Source: Janthinobacterium sp. 64
Lineage (GTDB): Bacteria; Pseudomonadota; Gammaproteobacteria; Burkholderiales; Burkholderiaceae_D
DNA: 64,000 bases
Direction: 5' to 3'
Assembly: GCF_002813325.1 (NCBI RefSeq)
Contig: NZ_PHUG01000001.1
Coordinates: 4,836,001-4,900,000 of the forward strand
The notes below the pieces were generated by a model. The model was not told the DNA's origin and made no database searches. It saw only the letters and a program-made list of their open reading frames with translations. The position numbers and the translations under genes are program-made. Positions 38,649 to 48,536 of this stretch are shown one piece after another (within the stretch, counting starts at the first letter, position 1; each line of letters begins with the position of its first letter).

Positions 38649-38972
38649 TTAGCGCACCAGCATGTCGAGCTTGTCCTTGACGTCCTTGTATTGTTCGGCT
38701 TCCGGCAAGGCAGCCTTCGTCTTGGTGATCGAAGGCCAGTTGCGGGCCAGGTCGACGTTGATCTTGATAAAGGCTTGCTGGTCGCCCGGCACGTCTTCTT
38801 CCGCGAAAATCGCGTTCACCGGGCACTCTGCCACGCAGACGGCGCAGTCAATACATTCGTCCGGATCGATCGCCAGGAAGTTCGGGCCTTCCCGGAAACA
38901 ATCTACCGGGCAGACATCGACGCAGTCGGTGTAGCGACAGGCGATGCAGGATTCGGTGACAACGTGGGTCAT
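38649..38972 (-). CDS. fdxA: 7Fe ferredoxin FdxA
   Basis: This 107-residue ferredoxin reads [20 protein letters not shown] and CPVDCFREG, then [16 protein letters not shown], the ligands for one 3Fe-4S and one 4Fe-4S cluster. The C-terminal extension contains [15 protein letters not shown]. It is a small electron carrier expressed alone. Confidence 0.95.
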   Translation of the reverse strand: MTHVVTESCIACRYTDCVDVCPVDCFREGPNFLAIDPDECIDCAVCVAECPVNAIFAEEDVPGDQQAFIKINVDLARNWPSITKTKAALPEAEQYKDVKDKLDMLVR

Positions 38973-39085
38973 AACAGTCCTATCAATTTTTGGGGGAGGT
39001 GCTGTAGCGCCTGCAGGAACCTCGGCGGCGCATACTAAAGCAAAGCATTGTATTTTAAGGCAATTCGCTATTTCTCACAAATCCC

Positions 39086-39108
39086 GCTTATATACAATAC
39101 GTATAAGC
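39086..39108. promoter_or_regulatory. Inverted repeat in the fdxA-emfourin gap
   Basis: GCTTATA (39086-39092) and TATAAGC (39102-39108) flank the 9-bp spacer TACAATACG. The surrounding 38973-39306 stretch has no supported gene. The site may be an operator or part of a promoter. The function is unknown. Confidence 0.35.
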
Positions 39109-39306
39109 AAATTCATTTTTTCGCGTTGCCGTTGCCGCGCAGAGAGTGCAATTCAGCGACTATCGGGGACGTTGCCATGACGAACGCGGCAAGAAAGCGA
39201 CAGTCGCCCGATGCGGCAGGGTGCAGGACGGGCCATGTGTTGACTTGCCGTGTGGTGTTTTTGTTTTACTCAAATCAAGATAGACACCAAATACATGCCA
39301 GAAAAA

Positions 39307-39594
39307 TCAGGCGCTGGCACGTATTTGCGTCAGCAACTGTTGCCAACGTGCATTTTCAGCACTGCCATCCTCGGCAAACGTGATGGTGCGGCGCGCGGTG
39401 GGCGCGTCGACGGTGATCTGCCAGCGGGGGATATCGGCACCCAGCTGTTCGCCCGTGGCTTGCTGATGGGTGAAAAAGCCGCTGCTGGCCAGTGCCGCTT
39501 CCAGCCCGGGGCCAGCCGGATGGGCTTGGGTATCGATGTCATATTGTTCGCTCAGGCCGGCAAAGCCGCCGCTGCTGCGGGCTGAAATTTTCAT
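39307..39594 (-). CDS. Emfourin-like metalloprotease inhibitor
   Basis: This 95-residue protein begins MKISARSSGGFAGLSEQYDI and has IPRWQITVDAPTARRTITFA and a C-terminal helix. The SGGFAG start and overall pattern match emfourins, protein inhibitors encoded next to protealysin-like M4 peptidases. It lies 105 bp after the M4-type gene on the same strand, as expected. AAGGA precedes the ATG at 39594 by 5 bp. It has no signal peptide and therefore acts on the intracellular enzyme. Confidence 0.72.
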   Translation of the reverse strand: MKISARSSGGFAGLSEQYDIDTQAHPAGPGLEAALASSGFFTHQQATGEQLGADIPRWQITVDAPTARRTITFAEDGSAENARWQQLLTQIRASA

Positions 39595-39699
39595 GCTGTT
39601 CCTTGTTGTGGGTGGTGGTGTGACGCGCCACGGCCTCCCGCTGTTCGGGCTGGCTTGACGCGGGCGCACTGGTGCGTTGCTGCACTGTGTACTGCACGT

Positions 39700-41097
39700 T
39701 TACCGGGCGCCGTAACTGCGGCACCAGGCGGCCAGCGCTTCGCGCTCCGCTTCCAGCAATTGATCCGACTCGCTGTATTCCGCATGGTTCATGGTACCGC
39801 AGCAGGCGCGCCTGTCTTGCACTGCGTCGTCCCCGTCGACGACGTCGGCGGCAAAGCTCATCTGGCCATCTTCTGTCATGGCATTGGCCTTGAGCACTTC
39901 GCGTACGGTAAAGCTGTTGCGGATGTAGTCCAGATAGGCATCATTGCCGTCGGCCGCGGCGATCGTCAGCATGTGGCCAGCCACATCGGCATACGTGGCG
40001 GCTTGCTCGGGCGATGCTACCAGGGCGCGCAGGACGAGGCTGCGCAGGTAGTCGCCGCAGCGGTGCAGCACGGCCGCGTCGTCTTCCAGCTGGGGGGCGC
40101 GTTCATGGGCAAAGATGTCGGCCAGGATGTCGTAGATGGCGCCCGTAAACACTTGCGAGATGGCGTGCACTTCCGTGCCTGCTTCCGACAACTTGATGTC
40201 GTTGTCGGCATTGCGCAAGCCGTTCGGCCGGCCCAGGGCCAGGCCGAACTGTTCCGCCAGGTCGGCCAGAAACGTTTTATCGTGCAGGTCGGACTTGGTT
40301 TGGGCGATCACCGCTTCCACCTGGTCCAGCTGCGACAGGGCCAGGAAGATGGCCGTCAGGTCGCCGAACGATTCGTGCAAGCCGCCCGTTTGCGGCGGAT
40401 TATTGCTGAGCAGCCAATTCGGTTTCAGGCCATCGAGCACGGCGTGCCCCGTTTCATGCGAAACGATGTCGAGCGAGCGGCAGGTGTAGACGCGCTCGGT
40501 GGCGCCGCTGGGAATGAAGTCGCCGAACTTGAGCGCCTTGTCGCTGCGGCTGTAATACGCGTTCATGACGTTGGGCAAGCCGTGCGGGAACACGCGCAGC
40601 GGTGCCGTATTGCTGGTGCTATTCCATTGCCAGGGCAGGGGCGGCGCCGTGTCGTTGCTGGCCAGCGCGCGCTGGTACATGGTGAGCGTCATGCGCACGA
40701 TGGCAAAGGTGTGCACGGCATCGAACTGGTCTGTGTTGGGCGAGACGATGAAGTCGCCGAAGGCATTCGGGCTGACCTGCGCGATGCCCGGTTCGCCAAA
40801 CGTGATGCGCGCGTCGCGCGGGCCTTGCAGGATCAGGCCCGGCAAAAAGCTCTTGCGCGTGCCCAGTTCGCTGACGGACGGGTCTTGCTTCCAGATCAGC
40901 ACGCGCGAACCGACGGGCACGGCGGCCAGATTGCGTGCCGTTGCCTCGCTCAGGCGGGGCGGGCCCGGCTGCAAGGTCAGTTGCGCATTCTTGCGGTGCA
41001 GGCGGTACGGCGCCGAGGGGGTCGGGACGTAGCCGACGGGCAGGGACACGCATTTGGTCAGCACGGCTTCGACCGGCACGATGACTTTCTGGTCCAT
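39700..41097 (-). CDS. M4-type (protealysin/thermolysin clan) metallopeptidase
   Basis: This 465-residue gluzincin has the zinc motif HETGH (214-218) in DIVSHETGHAVLDGLKP and the third ligand glutamate in GGLHESFGDLTA (E242). It has no signal peptide, which fits the intracellular or leaderless-secreted protealysin type, but it is longer than protealysin. GGAG lies 7 bp before the ATG at 41097. The N-terminal 190 residues are not a typical FTP propeptide. The adjacent emfourin-like gene supports the assignment. The cleaved substrate is unknown. Confidence 0.8.
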   Translation of the reverse strand: MDQKVIVPVEAVLTKCVSLPVGYVPTPSAPYRLHRKNAQLTLQPGPPRLSEATARNLAAVPVGSRVLIWKQDPSVSELGTRKSFLPGLILQGPRDARITFGEPGIAQVSPNAFGDFIVSPNTDQFDAVHTFAIVRMTLTMYQRALASNDTAPPLPWQWNSTSNTAPLRVFPHGLPNVMNAYYSRSDKALKFGDFIPSGATERVYTCRSLDIVSHETGHAVLDGLKPNWLLSNNPPQTGGLHESFGDLTAIFLALSQLDQVEAVIAQTKSDLHDKTFLADLAEQFGLALGRPNGLRNADNDIKLSEAGTEVHAISQVFTGAIYDILADIFAHERAPQLEDDAAVLHRCGDYLRSLVLRALVASPEQAATYADVAGHMLTIAAADGNDAYLDYIRNSFTVREVLKANAMTEDGQMSFAADVVDGDDAVQDRRACCGTMNHAEYSESDQLLEAEREALAAWCRSYGAR

Positions 41098-41296
41098 GGT
41101 AGCTCTCCAAGATACGCGCAGCTGGAATGGGAATAGTCGTCCCGCTTCGGCGTGTCCGGTTTGATACCGCGCAAACGAGACGCGGACGGCGGGCGTTTTT
41201 TGCCAGTCCAGTGCCTGCTGCGGCCGCGCCTGCCGCATCGTGGCTGGTATGATGCTGGCCGTATGGCCCCCGTTTTTATAATAAAAGGATCGTTTG

Positions 41297-41581
41297 ATGG
41301 CGGATATAAATATAGTTCAGCAACATAAGCTGACAGCAGAAAAGGCGCGTGAAGCGGCGCAGCAAGTGGCTGACAAGCTGGCACAGGAATATGACCTGGC
41401 GTGCGCCTGGGATGGCGATGTGCTGCGCTTCGAGCGCAGCGGCGTCGATGGGTCGCTGACCCTGGAAAAAGAGCAGGCGCAACTGCAAATCAAGCTGGGC
41501 TTCATGCTCAGCGCCTTTGCTTCCACCATCGAAGGCAAGATTGCCGAGAAGATGCGCAAGGTGTTTGCCGAGCCAGTTTGA
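41297..41581 (+). CDS. PHA granule-region family protein
   Basis: This 94-residue protein resembles the polyhydroxyalkanoic acid system (PHA_gran_rgn) family: MADINIVQQHKLTAEKAREA at the start, an amphipathic Ala/Lys/Gln-rich body and LGFMLSAFASTIEGKIAEKM near the end. The ATG at 41297 follows AAAGGA by 8 bp. The exact role is not known. PHB metabolism in the cell is supported by phaZ nearby. Confidence 0.75.
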   Translation: MADINIVQQHKLTAEKAREAAQQVADKLAQEYDLACAWDGDVLRFERSGVDGSLTLEKEQAQLQIKLGFMLSAFASTIEGKIAEKMRKVFAEPV

Positions 41582-41631
41582 TCCGCTTGTCTGGCGCCAT
41601 GTTTGGTGCTAGGGAACGTGTTGCGGTGATG

Positions 41632-41671
41632 GGCGAAAAGACGATGAAAACACGTCGCTTTTCGCCTTTTT
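41632..41671 (+). terminator. Terminator downstream of the PHA family gene
   Basis: GGCGAAAAG (41632-41640) pairs with CTTTTCGCC (41658-41666), extended inward by ACG/CGT with a 2-base bulge, and is followed by TTTTT. Confidence 0.75.
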
Positions 41672-42153
41672 CACGTCTGACTGTACGCTGGCGAACATTG
41701 CTATCACATTTCTATTTGGAAAGCTATTGGACTTTGGTGTCTTTTTACGTTATACTTGAGTCATATTTACAACAGCTACACCGCGTTTCACCCTCTGCTT
41801 CGCAGTACTCCCACTCACTCAGTGGTGAATAATTCTTCGGGTTTTACACCCGCATCCATTTAAAAGTAGCTTGGTCGATTTTTTTTCGGTCAAATACATT
41901 TGGTGCCATGTATTTGCATGGCGCTAGCGTTGTTAAAAGTCCTGAACCACAGCCTCTTTTAGCACGCACACGGCACCCCGGCACCGGCTTTGGCCATCCG
42001 CTGGTCACACGCGTGTCACCCCCTGTTATCTGTCGCTCCCGTGCGCTTTTTGCGCCGTGGCGTAGCCGACGCAGCAGGGTTTGCTGATTCCCGCCGCAAG
42101 CTGGCAGCTTGCTGGGTTTCATTCCATTCGTCAAATCGAGGGAGAACCACATC
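41672..42153. other. Non-coding leader region of proVWX
   Basis: No supported gene lies in this 480-bp gap. It is AT-rich up to about 41,900 (for example ACGTTATACTTGAG near 41746-41761, a possible promoter) and GC-rich after that. Osmotic control of proVWX probably acts here, but I cannot name a definite site. Confidence 0.4.
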
Positions 42154-43386
42154 GTGGCAAAACAAATCATTATCGACCATGTATTCAAAGTGTTCGGCGA
42201 CAAGCCAGAAGAAGCACTTGAACTCGTTCATCAAGGCGCCAGCAAGCAGGACATCCTGGCCAAGACCGATTGCACCATCGGCGTTTTCGACGCCACCTTT
42301 ACCATTGAAGCGGGCGAGATCTTCGTCATCATGGGCCTGTCCGGTTCGGGCAAGTCGACCCTGGTGCGCATGCTGAACCGCCTGATCGAGCCGACCGCCG
42401 GCCGCATCCTGATCGACGGCAACGACATCAACACCTTGCCGGACGCCCAGCTGCGTGCCCTGCGCCGCAAGGACATCAGCATGGTGTTCCAGTCGTTCGC
42501 GTTGCTGCCGCAAATTACCGTGCTCGACAACACTGCCTTCGGTATGGAACTGGCGGGCATGCCCAAGGCCGAGCGCCATGCGCTGGCCCAGCAAGCGCTG
42601 GAGCAGGTGGGCCTGGACGGCTACGGCGCCAGTTATCCCGACGAATTGTCGGGCGGCATGCAGCAGCGCGTGGGCCTGGCCCGTGCGCTCGCTTGCGATC
42701 CATCGATTTTGCTGATGGATGAAGCGTTTTCCGCGCTCGATCCGATTATTCGTACGGAAATGCAATCGGAACTGCTGCGCTTGCAGCAAATCAAGCGCCG
42801 CACCATCGTCTTCATTTCGCATGATCTCGACGAAGCCATGCGCATCGGCGACCGCGTCGCCATCATGAAAGACGGCCACGTGGTGCAAGTGGGCACGCCG
42901 GAAGAAATCCTGCGCAAACCAGCCAACGATTACGTGCGCAACTTCGTGCGCGGCGTCGATGCGGCGGCCGTCTTCAAGGCCAGCGATATCGCCCGCAAGA
43001 GCCAGATCGTCGTGTCGGAATCGCCGAGCCGCGGCTCGCGCGCCGCGCTGTCGATGCTGGAAGAGCAGGATCGTGCGTTTGCGTATATCGTCAATCCGCA
43101 GCGCAAGTTCCTTGGCGTCGTGTCGGCCGATTCGCTGCGCAGCGCGCTCGACGGCCATGTTGGTCCGCTGGGCCTGGCGCATGCCTACCTGCCCGACGTG
43201 CAAACCATCAATGCAGATGAGCCAGTCGCCGGCCTGTTCGGCCAGGTGGCGCAACTGCCTTACGCCGTCCCTGTGGTGGCCGATGACGGCAGCTTCCGCG
43301 GCGCCATCAGCAAGACAACCTTGCTGAAGTTCCTCGACCGCGACACGCCAGCCATAGCCGAACAACAACAGAAAGGACAAGCATGA
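42154..43386 (+). CDS. proV: Glycine betaine/proline ABC transporter ATPase ProV
   Basis: This 410-residue ATPase energises osmoprotectant uptake. It has Walker [10 protein letters not shown], the signature [16 protein letters not shown] and Walker [14 protein letters not shown], then two C-terminal CBS domains (about 285-400) that sense ionic strength in this family. The start chosen is GTG at 42154, 11 bp after GAGGGAG, giving [20 protein letters not shown]. It overlaps proW by 4 bp. Confidence 0.93.
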   Translation: MAKQIIIDHVFKVFGDKPEEALELVHQGASKQDILAKTDCTIGVFDATFTIEAGEIFVIMGLSGSGKSTLVRMLNRLIEPTAGRILIDGNDINTLPDAQLRALRRKDISMVFQSFALLPQITVLDNTAFGMELAGMPKAERHALAQQALEQVGLDGYGASYPDELSGGMQQRVGLARALACDPSILLMDEAFSALDPIIRTEMQSELLRLQQIKRRTIVFISHDLDEAMRIGDRVAIMKDGHVVQVGTPEEILRKPANDYVRNFVRGVDAAAVFKASDIARKSQIVVSESPSRGSRAALSMLEEQDRAFAYIVNPQRKFLGVVSADSLRSALDGHVGPLGLAHAYLPDVQTINADEPVAGLFGQVAQLPYAVPVVADDGSFRGAISKTTLLKFLDRDTPAIAEQQQKGQA

Positions 43387-44489
43387 ACCCAAGCACCGTT
43401 TCCACAGTAGAAGCTGTTGTTGAACAGCCAGCCGCGCAAATCAATCCCTGGGCGCTGACGCCGCCGACCGACGCCAGCACCGCCTGGCTGGACGCCGCCG
43501 CGCCTGCCGTGCAGCCGGAACATGCGACCGGCTTTCACCTGACGCAGATTTTCGACGGCTCGCTGCCGCTGGAAAGCTGGATCAATCAGGGCCTGGGCTG
43601 GGTGGTCGCCCATTTCCGTCCTTTTTTCCAGGCCGTGCGCGCGCCGATCGACAGCGTGCTGTCCGGCGTGGAAGGCGTGCTCCTGGCGGCCCCGTCGCTG
43701 ACGGTGATCGCCATCATCGGCTTGCTGGCGTGGCAATTTACCAGCCGCACCCTGGCCATTGGCACCGTGCTGGCGCTGCTGGTCGTGTCGATGCTGGGCA
43801 TCTGGCCGGAAGCCATGACGACCCTGTCGCTGGTGCTCACTTCCCTGGCGTTCTGTCTGGCCATCGGCTTGCCGTTGGGTATTTTCCTTGCCAGCAGCGA
43901 CCGCGCGCAGAATATCCTGCGCCCCCTGCTGGACGCCATGCAGACGACGCCTGCCTTCGTCTATCTGGTGCCGGTGGTGATGCTGTTTGGTATCGGTAAT
44001 GCGCCAGGCGTGATCGTGACGATCATCTTTGCCCTGCCGCCGCTGGTGCGCTTGACCAACCTCGGTATCCGCCAGGTGCGTCCCGACCTGATCGAAGCGG
44101 CCCGCGCCTATGGCGCCTCGCCGTGGCAGTTGCTGACCCGCGTGCAGTTTCCGCTGGCCATGCCATCGATCATGGCCGGTATCAACCAGTCGCTGATGCT
44201 GTCGCTGTCGATGGTCGTGATCGCCTCGATGATCGCCGTCGGTGGCCTGGGTCAGATGGTGCTGCGCGGTATCGGCCGCCTGGATATGGGCCTGGCAACC
44301 GTCGGTGGCCTGGGCATCGTGCTGCTGGCCATCACCCTGGACCGTTTGACGCAAGCAATGGGCCAGCCACGCCGTGGCGTGCGCCACTGGTATCAGACGG
44401 GTCCTGCCGGTTTCGTGCTGCGCCTGGTGCGCGGCAATACGACGAAAAATAATGTTGCACAGCAAGCAACGCTGGCCAACGCACAATAA
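43383..44489 (+). CDS. proW: Glycine betaine/proline ABC transporter permease ProW
   Basis: This 368-residue inner-membrane permease has a long N-terminal region before the first helix, as in E. coli ProW. Six or seven helices follow. The EAA loop is in [20 protein letters not shown]. Further motifs are [19 protein letters not shown] and [20 protein letters not shown]. It is the middle gene of proVWX and is followed by proX after 9 bp. Confidence 0.93.
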   Translation: MNPSTVSTVEAVVEQPAAQINPWALTPPTDASTAWLDAAAPAVQPEHATGFHLTQIFDGSLPLESWINQGLGWVVAHFRPFFQAVRAPIDSVLSGVEGVLLAAPSLTVIAIIGLLAWQFTSRTLAIGTVLALLVVSMLGIWPEAMTTLSLVLTSLAFCLAIGLPLGIFLASSDRAQNILRPLLDAMQTTPAFVYLVPVVMLFGIGNAPGVIVTIIFALPPLVRLTNLGIRQVRPDLIEAARAYGASPWQLLTRVQFPLAMPSIMAGINQSLMLSLSMVVIASMIAVGGLGQMVLRGIGRLDMGLATVGGLGIVLLAITLDRLTQAMGQPRRGVRHWYQTGPAGFVLRLVRGNTTKNNVAQQATLANAQ

Positions 44490-44498
44490 AGGAAGCAC

Positions 44499-45557
44499 AT
44501 GCATCAAATTGACAATTTTAAAGTGACGCAAAAATCGCAACGCAAGTTCCAGCTGTTTTCCGCCCTGGCCATCGCCGCCCTGGCCCTGACCACCAGCCTG
44601 GCCATGGCGCAGACGCCGGCCGTGGCCGCCGATGCGCTGCCCGGCAAGGGCGTCAGGGTACAGCCGCTGCAAAGCTCGATCGCGGAAGAAACCTTCCAGA
44701 CCATGCTAGTCGACAAGGCCCTGGAAAAGCTCGGCTATGAAGTGCAGCCGATCAAGGAAGTGGAATACCCGACCGCGCATATTGCGATTGCCAACGGCGA
44801 CGCCACCTTCATGGCCGTGCACTGGGACCCGATGCACAAGGATTTCTATAACAATGCGGGCGGCGACGCCAAGCTGCTGCGCACGGGCCAGTATGCGGGG
44901 CCTGCCGCGCAAGGTTATCTGATCGACAAGGCGACGGCGGAAAAGTACAACATCACGAATATCGACCAGTTGCGTGATCCCACCCTGGCCAAGCTGTTCG
45001 ACCATGATGGCGATGGCAAGGCCGACTTGACGGGCTGCAACCCTGGCTGGGGCTGCGAAGCGCTGATCGAGAAGCACATGGATGCGTACAAATTGCGCAA
45101 GACGGTCACGCATGTGCAGGGCAGCTATGCAGCCCTGATCGCCGACACCATGGGACGCTACAAGCGTGGTGAACCGATCCTGTACTACACGTGGACGCCG
45201 TACTGGGTCAGTGGCGTGCTGGTGCCGGGCAAGGACGTGGTCTGGCTGAAAGTGCCATTCTCGGCCAATCCGGAGAACGTGAACACGCGTCTGGACAATG
45301 GCAGCGATTACGGCTTTGCCGTCAACACGGCGCGTATTGTTTCTAACAAGGAATGGGCGCAGAACAACCCGGCGGCGGCCAAGCTGTTCGAAGTGATGCA
45401 ACTGCCCGTGGCCGATATCAATGCGCAGAACGAGCGCATGCGCCGCGGCGAAAGCACGCAAGCCGATATCGCGCGCCATACGGCCGGCTGGATCAAGTAC
45501 CACCAGCAAACATTTGACGGCTGGATCGCGCAGGCGCTGGCGGCAGCTAAAAAGTAA
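44499..45557 (+). CDS. proX: Glycine betaine/proline-binding periplasmic protein ProX
   Basis: This 352-residue binding protein has a signal peptide ending LTTSLAMAQ. The mature part has [34 protein letters not shown] with the tryptophan of the ligand box, and [18 protein letters not shown] with further aromatic residues of the betaine cage. AAAGGAAG precedes the ATG. It ends the operon before a strong terminator. Confidence 0.93.
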   Translation: MHQIDNFKVTQKSQRKFQLFSALAIAALALTTSLAMAQTPAVAADALPGKGVRVQPLQSSIAEETFQTMLVDKALEKLGYEVQPIKEVEYPTAHIAIANGDATFMAVHWDPMHKDFYNNAGGDAKLLRTGQYAGPAAQGYLIDKATAEKYNITNIDQLRDPTLAKLFDHDGDGKADLTGCNPGWGCEALIEKHMDAYKLRKTVTHVQGSYAALIADTMGRYKRGEPILYYTWTPYWVSGVLVPGKDVVWLKVPFSANPENVNTRLDNGSDYGFAVNTARIVSNKEWAQNNPAAAKLFEVMQLPVADINAQNERMRRGESTQADIARHTAGWIKYHQQTFDGWIAQALAAAKK

Positions 45558-45593
45558 GTTTGCGGCTGATACAGGCGTAAATACAGGCGTAAA

Positions 45594-45624
45594 AAAAGTG
45601 GCTACCGGTTTGGTAGCCACTTTT
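45594..45624 (+). terminator. Terminator of proVWX
   Basis: AAAAGTGGCTACC (45594-45606) and GGTAGCCACTTTT (45612-45624) form a perfect 13-bp stem with a GGTTT loop. Directly before it, ACAGGCGTAAA occurs twice in tandem. Confidence 0.9.
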
Positions 45625-45707
45625 GCATTTTCAGCCTGTTTTGGTGGTTTTTGGTGAGTTTTCAGGCGTTTTCGGCCTGTTTCTCTGCCAAACGGGCTTT
45701 CTCGCGC

Positions 45708-45962
45708 TTAATCCTTCAAGTCTTCGATCAGGTCGATGTATTGCTGCTGCGCATCTTCCTTCGAGGTGCCGGCCAGGGCCGCCCAGGCATCGAACTTGGC
45801 GCGGTTGACGAAGTCGGTCATGCCAGGACGCTCGCCCGTGGCGTCGCCGCTCGAGGCTTGCTTGAACAAGGCGTAGATTTTCAACAAGGTCATATTGTCC
45901 GGACGTTCGGACAGGGTCTTGGAATCGAGCTGCGCTTGTTCGAATTGCTCTTGTAAACTCAT
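45708..45962 (-). CDS. Acyl-CoA-binding protein
   Basis: This 84-residue ACBP-family four-helix protein binds long-chain acyl-CoA. It contains MTLLKIYALFKQASSGD with the conserved Y-x-x-F/Y-K-Q motif, and KFDAWAALAGTSKEDAQQQY. ACBPs are mainly eukaryotic but occur in several betaproteobacteria. It is a single gene with AGGAG upstream. Confidence 0.93.
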   Translation of the reverse strand: MSLQEQFEQAQLDSKTLSERPDNMTLLKIYALFKQASSGDATGERPGMTDFVNRAKFDAWAALAGTSKEDAQQQYIDLIEDLKD

Positions 45963-46098
45963 GATGGCTCCTGTGTGCTGATGGAATCGCTGGAAAAGTG
46001 CGGCAGGCCCGGCGGAGTGGCCACCGTGCGTGCTGCAGTGCCTGACATCATAGTGAAAAAAGCGCGCCGTGCATTAGAGGACACACTCAAAACAAAAA

Positions 46099-46126
46099 CG
46101 CCGCCGCTGCGTGAACAGGGGCGGCG
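46099..46126 (-). terminator. Terminator downstream of the FKBP gene
   Basis: On the reverse strand CGCCGCC and GGCGGCG pair across a 14-base loop and are followed by TTTTTG. The hairpin lies 35 bp after the FKBP stop. Confidence 0.65.
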
Positions 46127-46160
46127 CCGGTACAGTCGCTTCAGCGCTGCGCAGTCTGTT

Positions 46161-46517
46161 TTATACGCCCAGCAGTTCGACGTCGAAAATCAGGGTGGCG
46201 TTCGGTGGAATCGCGCCGCCGGCGCCGCGTGCGCCATAGCCCAGTGCTGCCGGGATGATCAGTTGGCGCTTGCCGCCCACTTTCATGCCTTGCACGCCTT
46301 CGTCCCAGCCTTGAATGACGCGGCCTGCGCCCAGCGGGAATTCGAATGGGTCGTTGCGGTCCTTGCTCGAATCAAATTTCGAACCGGCGCTGCCGTCGTC
46401 GTTTTGCAGCCAGCCCGTGTAATGCACGACAACATTGTTGCCGGCTTGCGCTTCAGCGCCTTCGCCGACGACGGTATCGATGTATTGCAGGCCGGAAGCG
46501 GTAGTGGTGGTGGTCAT
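46161..46517 (-). CDS. FKBP-type peptidyl-prolyl isomerase
   Basis: This 118-residue single-domain FKBP without a signal peptide catalyses proline cis-trans isomerisation in the cytoplasm. It has VVVHYTGWLQNDDGSAGSKF, DSSKDRNDPFEFPLGAGRVI and YGARGAGGAIPPNATLIFDV, with the active-site aromatic residues. The ATG at 46517 follows AAGGA; a much longer upstream frame (to 46805) is not supported by homology. Confidence 0.93.
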   Translation of the reverse strand: MTTTTTASGLQYIDTVVGEGAEAQAGNNVVVHYTGWLQNDDGSAGSKFDSSKDRNDPFEFPLGAGRVIQGWDEGVQGMKVGGKRQLIIPAALGYGARGAGGAIPPNATLIFDVELLGV

Positions 46518-46713
46518 GATAATCCTTGTGTAGGCGATGAAAGCTTCAGATTGTAGAGCAATGAGTTGCAAAGCGCCATTCCAGGCGCGGGACAGGGAAA
46601 AAGGGGAAATGACGGCGATGTGTGGCTGCCTGCAGCATTTAAGGGGGATTTCACACAATAAATACAGTGTTCCACGTAAAATGCCTGTTTTGTATTTAAC
46701 AGTGATTTCTTCC

Positions 46714-47685
46714 ATGTTCCGCAGTCTACGCCGCCTTGTTTTTTCCTCGCTGTGCCTGGTTTCCGCAATATCGACGGCGCAAGCCGAAGTGGTGGTGGTG
46801 CTCAATTCCCGTGATGCTACGGTGCAACTGCTGGACCAGAAAACCTATGCTCCCCTGTCCACCTTTGCCGTCGGCAAGGAACCGCACCATCTGATGGAAA
46901 CGCCGGACGGCAAGTCGCTGATCGTCGCCAGTTCCGTCGGCAACGAGCTCATTTTCCTCGACCCCGTGTCGGGCCAGATCCAGCGCCGCATCAGCAACAT
47001 CCTCGATCCGTATCAGATCGGCTTTTCGCCGGACCAGAAGTGGTTCATCTCGAATTCGCTGCGCCTGGACCGCATCGACCTGTATCGCTACGACGGCAAG
47101 AACCTGACCCTGGCCAAGCGCATCCCGCTGCCGAAACTGCCCAGCCACATGGCGTTCACGGCCGACAGCACCATGGCTTTCATCACGCAGCAGGGCAGCA
47201 ACCAGGTCAGCGCCATCGACCTGGCCACGCAAACGGTGAAATGGACGATGCCTGTCGGCCCCGCGCCAGCCGGCATCACGATGACACCCGATGGCAAGCA
47301 TTTGCTGGTCGGCATCATGGGCAGCGATTACGTGGAAGTGATCGACTGGCGCACGCAAAAGACCGTCAAGCGCATCAAGGCGGGCGCCGGCACGCACAAT
47401 TTCCGCGCGCTCGGCGACAACCGCATGACCTTCGTGTCGAACCGCGTGTCGAACACCATCAACATCATCGACCAGCAAACCTTGGAAAACGTGGGCACCA
47501 TCAATGTGCCTGGCGGCCCGGATTGCATGGAAATTACCCCGGACGGCAAGACCATGTGGGTGACCCTGCGCTGGATCAAGAAAGTGGCCGTGATCGACTT
47601 GACCACGCGCAAGGTGATCAAGACCATACCGGTGGGCCGCTCGCCCCATGGCGTGTATTTCGCCACCCACTCGCCGCGCATGTGA
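46714..47685 (+). CDS. YncE-like seven-bladed beta-propeller protein, exported
   Basis: This 323-residue protein has a signal peptide ending SAISTAQA. About seven YVTN-type propeller repeats follow, for example KEPHHLMETPDGKSLIVAS, PSHMAFTADSTMAFITQQGS and GPDCMEITPDGKTMWVTLRW. It is the first gene of a rightward four-gene chain in which each stop overlaps the next start. The ATG at 46714 leads directly into the signal peptide; an in-frame ATG at 46681 is an alternative. Confidence 0.85.
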   Translation: MFRSLRRLVFSSLCLVSAISTAQAEVVVVLNSRDATVQLLDQKTYAPLSTFAVGKEPHHLMETPDGKSLIVASSVGNELIFLDPVSGQIQRRISNILDPYQIGFSPDQKWFISNSLRLDRIDLYRYDGKNLTLAKRIPLPKLPSHMAFTADSTMAFITQQGSNQVSAIDLATQTVKWTMPVGPAPAGITMTPDGKHLLVGIMGSDYVEVIDWRTQKTVKRIKAGAGTHNFRALGDNRMTFVSNRVSNTINIIDQQTLENVGTINVPGGPDCMEITPDGKTMWVTLRWIKKVAVIDLTTRKVIKTIPVGRSPHGVYFATHSPRM

Positions 47686-48536
47686 TGATGCCGCGCCTTA
47701 TTCTGAGCGGCGGCGTGCCCGCCATGCTGCTGTGTGCCAGCGCCATGCTGCCACCCGCGCATGCCGCCGCACCGGCGCCGGCAGCCCAAGCCGCACAGGC
47801 TCCGGCCGTATCTTCGGCCTCGGCCGCCTGCAAAGGCACCATCTACATGACGTTTGACACGGGTAGCCAGTCGCAAGCGCAACTGATCGCCGACGTGCTC
47901 AAGCAACGCCATGTGAAGGCAACCTTCTTCCTGGCCAATGAAAAGACCACGCGCGGCGACTATTCGCTCGATCCGTCCTGGGCGCCGTATTGGAAAGCCA
48001 GGGTCGCCGAAGGCCATGCGTTCGGCACGCATACGTTTGACCACGTGTACTGGAAGAAGGATCTGGCCAACGGCTTGATCCAGGTCAAGCCCCAGTTCGG
48101 CAAGGACGGCGGCAAGCTCGCTTCCTTCACCGACAAGCAGTTCTGCGAGCAATTGCGCCGCGTCGATACGCGCTTCCAGGAGCTGACCGGGCATAAGCTC
48201 GATCCGTTCTGGCGCGCGCCGGGCGGCTATACGTCGCCTCGCACCCTGGCGGTCGGCAGCGCCTGCGGCTACCAGCATGCGGGCTGGGCGCCAGCCGGCT
48301 ATTCCGGCGATGAGCTGCCCAGCGACAAGTATCCGAACGCCATGTTGCTGAAAAAAGCGCTGGCCAACCTGCGCAGCGGCGACATTTTCATTGCGCACAT
48401 GGGCATCTGGTCGCGCAAGGATGCATGGGCGCCGGCCAACCTCGACGCCTTGATTTCCGGCTTGCAAGACAAGGGGTTCTGCTTTGCCACCCTGCGCGAG
48501 CATCCTGCCTACGCGCAGAAGAAGGGCCAGCCATGA
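47685..48536 (+). CDS. Polysaccharide deacetylase (NodB)-like exported protein
   Basis: This 283-residue protein has a signal peptide ending PPAHA. The NodB-like domain has MTFDTGSQSQAQLIADVL, HTFDH (H-x3-H), FWRAPGGYTSP and a late H-containing strand (IFIAHMGIWS). In the first motif the usual second Asp of TFDDG, a metal ligand, is Thr. Activity is therefore uncertain, or the metal site differs. TGATG links it to the propeller gene and ATGA to the next gene. Confidence 0.82.
   Translation: MMPRLILSGGVPAMLLCASAMLPPAHAAAPAPAAQAAQAPAVSSASAACKGTIYMTFDTGSQSQAQLIADVLKQRHVKATFFLANEKTTRGDYSLDPSWAPYWKARVAEGHAFGTHTFDHVYWKKDLANGLIQVKPQFGKDGGKLASFTDKQFCEQLRRVDTRFQELTGHKLDPFWRAPGGYTSPRTLAVGSACGYQHAGWAPAGYSGDELPSDKYPNAMLLKKALANLRSGDIFIAHMGIWSRKDAWAPANLDALISGLQDKGFCFATLREHPAYAQKKGQP

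Noticed and set aside
46518..46805. Long N-terminal extension of the FKBP
   Set aside because: The extension has no domain and crosses the divergent promoter region; the ATG at 46517 has a good AAGGA site.
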